DNA from: an uncultured Gammaproteobacteria bacterium
GTDB taxonomy: Bacteria; Pseudomonadota; Gammaproteobacteria; HK1
Direction of reading: 5' to 3'
Assembly (NCBI GenBank): GCA_958295465.1
Contig: OY282353.1
Coordinates: 186,001 to 250,000 of the forward strand
Length of the DNA: 64,000 nucleotides
Position 1 is the stretch's first letter; every line of letters starts with the position of its first letter. Below, in pieces: positions 58,637 to 64,000 of this stretch. A program made the translations under genes and the position numbers. The notes under the pieces were generated by a model. The model was given only the letters and a program-made list of their open reading frames with translations. It searched no databases and was not told the DNA's origin.

Positions 58637-59518
58637 ATGCCGACCCTCACCACCGACGACGGAGTCCGCCTGTTCTACGAGGACACCGGCAGCGGAACCC
58701 CCATCGTGTTCGTGCACGAGTTCGCGGGTGATTCGCGTAGCTGGGAGCCGCAGGTCCGGTGCTTCTCGCGTCGTTACCGGTGCATCGCCTTCAACGCCCG
58801 CGGGTTCCCGCCCTCCGGCGTCCCCGACGATCCGGACGCCTACTCGCAGGACCGCGCGCGCGACGACGTGCTGGCGGTGCTGGACGGGCTGGACGTCGAA
58901 CGCGCCCACGTCGCCGGCCTGTCGATGGGCGGTTTCGCGACCCTGCACTTCGGCCTCGCGTACCCCGAGCGGGCGCGCTCACTGGTCGTGGCCGGCGTCG
59001 GCTACGGGGCGGAACCCGAGCAGCGCGCCCGGTTCCGGAGCGAGGCGGACATCACCACCGGGTTCCTGCGCACCCGGGGCATGGCCGCTTTCGCCGAGAC
59101 CTGTTCGGCCGGCCCCACCCGCGTACAGTTCCGGAACAAGGACCCGCGGGGCTGGCGGGAGTTCGCCGGGATGCTTGCGGAGCATTCCGCGGCCGGATCC
59201 GCCCATACGCAGCAGGGGGTGCAAAAGGAGCGCCCGTCCATCTTCGATCTCGCCGATCGGATGAAGGCGCTCACGGTGCCGACCCTCATCGTGACCGGTG
59301 ACGAGGACTGGCCCTGCCTCGTCCCGAGCGTGTTCATGAAGCGGACGATCCCGAGCGCGGGGCTGCTGGTGGTGCCCAACACCGGCCATACCGTCAACCT
59401 GGAGGAGCCCGCCGCGTTCAACGCCGCGCTGGCCGACTTCTTCGCCCAGGTCGACGCCGGAAGATGGCCGATGCGGGACCCGCGTGCGGTGAGCGAGTCG
59501 ATCACCGGAGTGAAGTGA
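58637..59518 (+). CDS. Alpha/beta hydrolase
   Basis: The 293-aa alpha/beta-hydrolase has the oxyanion region FVHEFAGDSRSW, the nucleophile elbow GLSMGGFATL (Ser), the acid in VTGDEDWPC (Asp) and the His in VPNTGHTVNLEEP. It belongs to the broad esterase/lipase/C-C hydrolase superfamily (3-oxoadipate-enol-lactonase-like). Substrate is unknown. It follows the FAH and ACAD-like genes on the same strand and may belong with them, though a 326-bp spacer separates it. Confidence 0.88.
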   Translation: MPTLTTDDGVRLFYEDTGSGTPIVFVHEFAGDSRSWEPQVRCFSRRYRCIAFNARGFPPSGVPDDPDAYSQDRARDDVLAVLDGLDVERAHVAGLSMGGFATLHFGLAYPERARSLVVAGVGYGAEPEQRARFRSEADITTGFLRTRGMAAFAETCSAGPTRVQFRNKDPRGWREFAGMLAEHSAAGSAHTQQGVQKERPSIFDLADRMKALTVPTLIVTGDEDWPCLVPSVFMKRTIPSAGLLVVPNTGHTVNLEEPAAFNAALADFFAQVDAGRWPMRDPRAVSESITGVK

Positions 59519-59561
59519 GGCGCCCGCCGCCAGCCACCGCAGCCGGGGCCGGGGTATTCCG

Positions 59562-59864
59562 TCATTCCATTCCGATCATCACGGTGACCGGTAGCGAAGC
59601 TCCCGCAGGCCCCACGTCCGGCCACCGGGTGACGAACTCGAGAACATGGCAGGCGCACGAGCGGCGCTGCTTCGGTGGCTGGGAGGCGTACCAGGCGGCC
59701 GGATTCTCGATGTCATCATCGTTCAGGCCGTTGCCGTCGATCCCATGACACGCGGCACAGAGGACGGCCTTGGATCCTCCGGCGGCCGGATCGCCGGCCA
59801 CGGACGGCCGGGGAAACGCGACGAGGACAGCGAGAGGGAGAAGGCAGGAGAGCAGCCTGCGCAT
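59562..59864 (-). CDS. Small c-type cytochrome, possibly truncated
   Basis: The 100-aa protein has a signal peptide (MRRLLSCLLPLAVLVAFPRP, cleaved near VAG) and one heme-binding CAACH in KAVLCAACHGIDGNGLNDDD. A second CACH near residue 72 is not a full CxxCH. Ordinary class I cytochromes continue with a Met ligand region (NLAGQ...), which I do not see. The C-terminal half may be frameshifted. GGAG precedes ATG 59864. Confidence 0.6.
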   Translation of the reverse strand: MRRLLSCLLPLAVLVAFPRPSVAGDPAAGGSKAVLCAACHGIDGNGLNDDDIENPAAWYASQPPKQRRSCACHVLEFVTRWPDVGPAGASLPVTVMIGME

Positions 59865-60141
59865 GGCATCGACTCCTCGTGGATACCCGGCTCCCGGCGG
59901 CGACGTTCACGACCGTCCGGCCACGCCCGCATACACGACGGTGCCGGGGAATGCCGTCGCGAGCTTCCGGATGCGGGAAGGGGTCGTCATGGAGAACGCA
60001 GTGGACAGGCCGTCGGCGAGAGTGGCGGTCGGCGCCGCCACGGTCACGGTGCGGGGCGCGAGAGCGCTGGTCCCCGTGCGACTGTCGGAGAGGTGGTGGT
60101 GTCGAGGCTCTCCGCCGAAACGGTAGCCGGCAGGGGAAGAG

Positions 60142-60693
60142 GTGGCCCCGGCGCCGGGGGCCGGCGAGGTGCTCGTCCGGGTGCGGGCATGCGGCGTGAA
60201 CTTCGCCGACGCCCTGATCGTGCAGAGGAAGTATCAGGAGAAGCCGCCCCTGCCCTTCACCCCGGGCCTGGAGGTCGCCGGGGACGTCGCCGCGGTGGAC
60301 GAGGGCGTGACCGGTCCGGTTCCGGGACAGAGGGTGGTCTCGCTGTGCACCACCGGCGGCTACGCGGAGGCGGTGGCCGCGCCGGCGGCGGTCGTCCCGA
60401 TCCCCGATGCGATGTCCTGGGAGACGGCGGCGGGGTTCACGGTGGCTTACGGCACCGCGCACGTGGCCCTTTCGCACCGCGCGAAGCTGCGCGAGGGAGA
60501 GACCCTGCTCGTGCACGGCGCGGGCGGCGGAGTCGGCCTCGGCTCGCTCCAACGGCTCTTCGCCTGGTTCGAGGAAGGGGCGCTCCGCCCGGTGATCTCC
60601 GAGACGTTGCCGCTCGAACGCGCCGCGGAGGCGATGCAGCGGCTCCTGCGCCGGGAAGCGAGGGGCAGGATCGTGCTGACCACGCAGCGCTGA
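60142..60693 (+). pseudogene. Quinone oxidoreductase (MDR family), N-terminally and internally deleted
   Basis: The frame reads GEVLVRVRACGVNFADALIV, PFTPGLEVAGDVAAVDEGVT and AAGFTVAYGTAHVALSHRAK, LLVHGAGGGVGL, then jumps to GALRPVISETLPLERAAEAM. Family members are about 325 aa; here about 140 residues of the Rossmann domain are deleted in frame. The first 25 residues are also missing, replaced by unrelated sequence with a stop upstream. The product could not bind NADPH. Confidence 0.8.
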
Positions 60694-60939
60694 GCACGAC
60701 CGATACCGGCGCGGCGGACCGATCGGAAATCGCGCCGCCGTGCGCCGGGTGCACCCGATGCCGTCCGTGCCCGTTCCGGCGCTTCCCCACCCGGGGTGAG
60801 GCGGATCGGCCGATGGGCAGCGGCCGCGCGCCGCTCCCGCCTCCCCGGCGCCACGGGACGTTCGACGTGAGGCCAGCGAAGCACTCGCAGCGGAAGACAC
60901 CGATGCCCGGCGTGCTCCTCCGGCCGGATTGATTCCGGC

Positions 60940-61833
60940 ATGGCGCTCTCGATCCCTCTCCGGGCGGTGCTGATCTCGATCGTCATCCATTCGCTATGGG
61001 GCGGCAATCCGGTCGCAGTCAAGTTCTCCCTCGTCGCCTTCCCGCCGCTCACCACCGCGTTTCTCCGCTTCGCAATCGGGATTGCCTGCATCGCGCTATG
61101 GGCGCGATGGCGCGGCGTCCGGCTCCTGCCGGAGAAGGGGGAGTGGCGCTCGCTGTGGATCGTCGCGCTGCTGTTCGCGGTGCAGATCGCGTCGATGAAC
61201 GTCGGGTTTCACCATACGTCGGGGGCGATGGGGTCGGTGCTCATCGCCACCAATCCGTTGTTCGCGGTGATGTTCGCGCATTTCCTCGTCGCCGGAGACC
61301 GGATGACGGCGGGGAAGGCCCTGGGTCTGCTCGTTGCAATGGCGGGGACCTCGCTCGCCCTCCTCGGGGACGCGGACCTCGCGGCCCTCGACCCCGGCGC
61401 GGCCGGCAACTGGATCGTGCTGTCGAGCGCGGTGATGCTCGGGTTCCGCCTCTCGCTCAGCGCACGCTTCGTACGCCGCATCGACCCCACCAGGGTCGCG
61501 ATGTGGCAGATGGTGCTCTCGCTGCCGTTGTTCGGGGCCGGCGCACTGCTTCTCGAGGAGATCGCCTGGGACCGTGTCGGTCCCGGACCGATCGCAGGGC
61601 TGCTCTTTCAAGGGGCCGTGATCGCCGGCGTCGGGTTCACCGTGTCGTACCACCTGATGAAGCGCTACACACCCAGCGTGATGATGAGCTTCAACTTCAT
61701 CTCCCCGATCGCCGGCGTGGTGTTCGCGGCATGGCTGTTGGGCGATCGGATCGGCCCACTCCTGCTCGCCGGGATGGGGCTGGTCGCGGTGGGGCTGTAT
61801 CTCGTCACGCGACGGTCCGGGGCCGCCGGCTGA
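60940..61833 (+). CDS. DMT-superfamily (EamA) transporter
   Basis: The 297-aa membrane protein has ten predicted TM helices in two EamA repeats: LISIVIHSLWGGNPVAVKFS in the first and FQGAVIAGVGFTVSYHLMKR then FNFISPIAGVVFAAWLLGDR in the second. EamA proteins export metabolites or amino acids; substrate is unknown. ATG 60940 follows a GGCATGG context without a clear RBS. Confidence 0.9.
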   Translation: MALSIPLRAVLISIVIHSLWGGNPVAVKFSLVAFPPLTTAFLRFAIGIACIALWARWRGVRLLPEKGEWRSLWIVALLFAVQIASMNVGFHHTSGAMGSVLIATNPLFAVMFAHFLVAGDRMTAGKALGLLVAMAGTSLALLGDADLAALDPGAAGNWIVLSSAVMLGFRLSLSARFVRRIDPTRVAMWQMVLSLPLFGAGALLLEEIAWDRVGPGPIAGLLFQGAVIAGVGFTVSYHLMKRYTPSVMMSFNFISPIAGVVFAAWLLGDRIGPLLLAGMGLVAVGLYLVTRRSGAAG

Positions 61834-61886
61834 CCGCGCCCGGGCGCGCATCGGCGCCTCCCGCGGGCGAACCGGGTCGGACCGTA

Positions 61887-61993
61887 CCCTTGAAGAGGCG
61901 AAGGGCTTCGTCCCCGACAGTGGTGGGAGCGCCCGACATGGCGCTGCCGCGTCTGAAGTGCCCTTGAAGAGGTGAAGGGTTTCGTCCCCGACA
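61887..61993. repeat. Two 33-bp direct repeats
   Basis: CCCTTGAAGAGGCGAAGGGC then TTCGTCCCCGACA occurs at 61887-61919 and again, with two changes, at 61961-61993. The 267-bp spacer between the transporter and the SirB1-like gene contains no supported gene. The CCCTT/AAGGG inside each copy could form a short hairpin acting as a terminator for both converging genes. Confidence 0.7.
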
Positions 61994-62100
61994 CCGGCGG
62001 CGGGTCACCCGGCGCCAGCCACCGATTCAGGTCGGCGGTGGACTCCGGCCACCGGTGGCCGCCCCGGGTGCGGGAGCGCGCTCGGGCTCGACGCCGCGGC

Positions 62101-62997
62101 TCAATTGAGGCGGGTCGCGATCGGGCGCAGCCGATCGACGCGTTCCCGAATGTCCGCCGCGTCCCCGGCGAACGGGGCGAGACGGAGATAGTGGAGGTAG
62201 TCGTGACAGGCGGCCCGGTAGCACTCGAGCCGCGCGAGCACGTGTCCGCGGTCGCGCCGTGCGGCGGCGTCTTCCGGATCGAGCGCGACCATGCGGTTGG
62301 AGACCACGAGCAACAGTTCGAGATCGCCCCGCCGCTCGTATATCCCCTTCAGGTTGCGCAGGATCCGCATCGCGACGGCCCGGCGTGAAGCCGGCGCGGT
62401 GGCCTTTGGCAGGGACTGCCGCGCTTGCTCCACGGAGCCGGTGATCGGCGCCAGCCGCACCACCAGCTCGGCGGGAGGGACCCGGGCGCCGCGGTTGAAC
62501 GGGTCGATGAAGACACGTCTGGATCCGGTCGATGCGACGAGGAAATGCGCCGGAAACGAGACCGGCACGAGTGGCAGTCCGAGCCGCCAACCGACCTCGA
62601 GATACACCACCGAGAGCGTGATCGGTATGCCGGTCCGGCGCTCGATCACATCGTTCAGAAAGCTGTTGCGCGGGTCGAAGTAGTCGTCCCGGTTCCCCCT
62701 GAAGCCCTCGACCTCGAAAAGCTGCCGGTCCAGCATCGCGAGGCGCTCCGGCAGGGGCATCCTGAGGTCCGCGGCATCCGCGATCGCTTCCGCCGTCGTG
62801 TCGAGCCATGCGAGGTACGTGCCCGCGTCCAGGTCGGGATAAGCATCCATCGCGAGGGCGAGTGCGATCCTGGCGATATCGAGCGCCTCGTCCGGCTTGG
62901 ACACGAGGGCCTCGAAATCCGAAGGTGACGGCTTCCACATGTCGCCGGTGAGCCTATCGCACCACGGGATCGGAACATCTTGATCGAAATCAGGCAC
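62101..62997 (-). CDS. SirB1/YchA-family protein (transglutaminase-like fold plus TPR)
   Basis: The 298-aa protein has the SirB1 region: LFEVEGFRGNRDDYFDPRNS, FLNDVIERRTGIPITLSVVY, EVGWRLGLPLVPVSFPAHFL and FIDPFNRGARV. A TPR-like C-terminus (AMRILRNLKGIYERRGDLEL, MVALDPEDAAARRDRGHVLA) follows. The typical function is unknown; the family is conserved in gammaproteobacteria. An in-frame ATG at 62940 (MWKPSPSDFEAL) is an equally good start. Confidence 0.88.
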   Translation of the reverse strand: MPDFDQDVPIPWCDRLTGDMWKPSPSDFEALVSKPDEALDIARIALALAMDAYPDLDAGTYLAWLDTTAEAIADAADLRMPLPERLAMLDRQLFEVEGFRGNRDDYFDPRNSFLNDVIERRTGIPITLSVVYLEVGWRLGLPLVPVSFPAHFLVASTGSRRVFIDPFNRGARVPPAELVVRLAPITGSVEQARQSLPKATAPASRRAVAMRILRNLKGIYERRGDLELLLVVSNRMVALDPEDAAARRDRGHVLARLECYRAACHDYLHYLRLAPFAGDAADIRERVDRLRPIATRLN

Positions 62998-63557
62998 CGG
63001 TGACTGCGGATCAGTGTCTCAGCTTGAAATATGCCGAGGAAGGCCGCCAGGCCCGATGCGAATCATCCGGCCGGACGCCACCTCCCGCGTGTTGCCCGGG
63101 CCCGGCAAAAAGGGCGCCGGGCCGTTGCAATCACGCACAGGTATGTGGAGATCCCGCCTATTCACTCAGGCTCGGGCGGCCAAACCCTTGCCGGATCAAG
63201 CTGTTGTATTCGGCAGGCGACCCGGCATCGCGGGTACCTGCACGTGATTGCAGGGGCGAATGTACACCCATTCGGTCGTGATGTAACAGGTGGGCGTCCC
63301 GGCCGGGAGTGCTTCGGGCGGAGGTTCCGGGCACGACTCGAAGGACCGAGGATCCGTGTATCACCACGACAGGGGCAAGGTCTCCCGGCGAATCAGGCTC
63401 CGGCCGGGACACAAGTGGTGGGGATTCGCACCACGAGGCCGCGGAGGCATGGCGTCGGACGGCGATGGCTCTCCGGCCCCCGGTGGTACCGGGCAGGAAT
63501 GCGCGCGCGGCGGATGCGGCCGATGAGAACCGCAGCACGGACCTCGGGCACCCCGGG
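62998..63557. other. Spacer with a candidate MITE-like inverted repeat
   Basis: This 560-bp spacer has no supported gene. TGCAATCACGCACAGGTA at about 63126 and TACCTGCACGTGATTGCA at about 63235 are near-perfect inverted repeats bounding about 125 bp, the size of a small non-autonomous element. The GGGCGAATGTACACCCATTC part just outside is another imperfect palindrome. Confidence 0.45.
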
Positions 63558-64000
63558 TCACGCCGGAGGCGCGACCCGAAGCGTGAACGTCACCGGTCCG
63601 TCGTTGGTGAGAGTGACCTGCATACGGGCGCCGAATCGTCCGGTTTCCACCAGCGGATGCAACGAGCGCGCCCGATCCACGACGTGATCGAACAGGCGTT
63701 TGCCGAGCTCCGGCGGCGCGGCGTTGGAGAGACTCGGCCGCGCACCCTTGCGGGTATCGGCGGGAAGCGTGAATTGGGGGACGAGCAGGAGCCCGCCGCC
63801 GACGTCGGCGACGCTGAGGTTCATCTTCCGATCGGCATCGGAAAACACGCGGTAGCCGACAAGACGCTCGATCAGGCGATCTCCCTCGCGTTCGGTGTCT
63901 CCGCGCTCCACTCCGACGAGCACCATCAGGCCGCGGCCGATGGCGCCGACGGTGTCCGTGCCGATCTCGACCTTCGCCCTCGAGACCCGTTGGAGGAGCC
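63558..64000 (-). CDS. dtd: D-aminoacyl-tRNA deacylase, start off the right edge
   Basis: Dtd hydrolyses D-aminoacyl-tRNAs. The visible frame starts [20 protein letters not shown] at the window edge, so only the first few codons are missing. It continues [40 protein letters not shown] and ends [13 protein letters not shown]. The usual SQFTL reads PQFTL; the C-terminal GPVTF cis-proline motif is intact. Length is otherwise standard. Confidence 0.93.
   Translation of the reverse strand, partial: LLQRVSRAKVEIGTDTVGAIGRGLMVLVGVERGDTEREGDRLIERLVGYRVFSDADRKMNLSVADVGGGLLLVPQFTLPADTRKGARPSLSNAAPPELGKRLFDHVVDRARSLHPLVETGRFGARMQVTLTNDGPVTFTLRVAPPA

Overview
This window is high-GC DNA from what is most likely a gammaproteobacterium. 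The gene string miaB-ybeZ-ybeY-corC with lnt nearby, the heat-shock protein HspQ, and SelA/SelB with a canonical bacterial tRNA-Sec all point that way. I cannot name the genus. The chromosome looks accessory-rich and actively decaying: it holds many toxin-antitoxin remnants, IS fragments, truncated genes and locally amplified repeats.

The left part (about 1-24.9 kb) is mostly housekeeping. It has the selenocysteine block (selA tail, selB, and selC lying inside the 3' end of selB), a TerB-like and a DUF3047 gene, and lnt. Next comes the overlapping operon miaB > ybeZ > ybeY > corC, then ybaK/ebsC, ilvE, hspQ and an acyl-CoA synthetase. An AlbA_2/TPR regulator and tRNA-Arg(TCG) follow. The block ends with a complete peptide-type ABC importer made of a membrane-anchored binding protein, two enlarged permeases and a fused double ATPase. 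Two genes here (ybaK and the double ATPase) have tandemly amplified start regions, so their own RBS and start codon are repeated upstream as small coupled ORFs.

The middle part (about 24.8-52.1 kb) is an accessory and defence-like region. It contains a Swt1-HEPN fragment, a VapBC-type pair, and a two-gene module (ParB-AAA ATPase plus a TOPRIM-like protein) flanked by direct repeats that copy the 3' end of ridA. It also has an unrecognised TPR pair, a low-GC pair consisting of a diadenylate-cyclase-fold protein and a helical protein, and an HNH gene. Three NHLP-type RiPP precursor genes lie here, the first cut by an IS end. Broken pieces of a DUF1156 methylase, a DUF3883 helicase and an RTX protein are scattered between IS3 and ISL3 fragments. 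A PIN-like pair and an AAA/DUF1703 protein complete this part.

The right part (about 52.1-64 kb) returns to metabolism. It has a TauD/TfdA dioxygenase next to a tandem-duplicated ectoine-synthase-like cupin, a HicB antitoxin, and speE. These are followed by an FAH-family hydrolase and an acyl-CoA dehydrogenase lacking both usual catalytic glutamates. Next are an alpha/beta hydrolase, a small cytochrome c, a deleted quinone oxidoreductase, a DMT transporter, a SirB1-like protein and the start-truncated dtd. The best candidates for an undescribed system are the ParB-AAA/TOPRIM pair, the DAC-fold pair and the NHLP precursor cluster.
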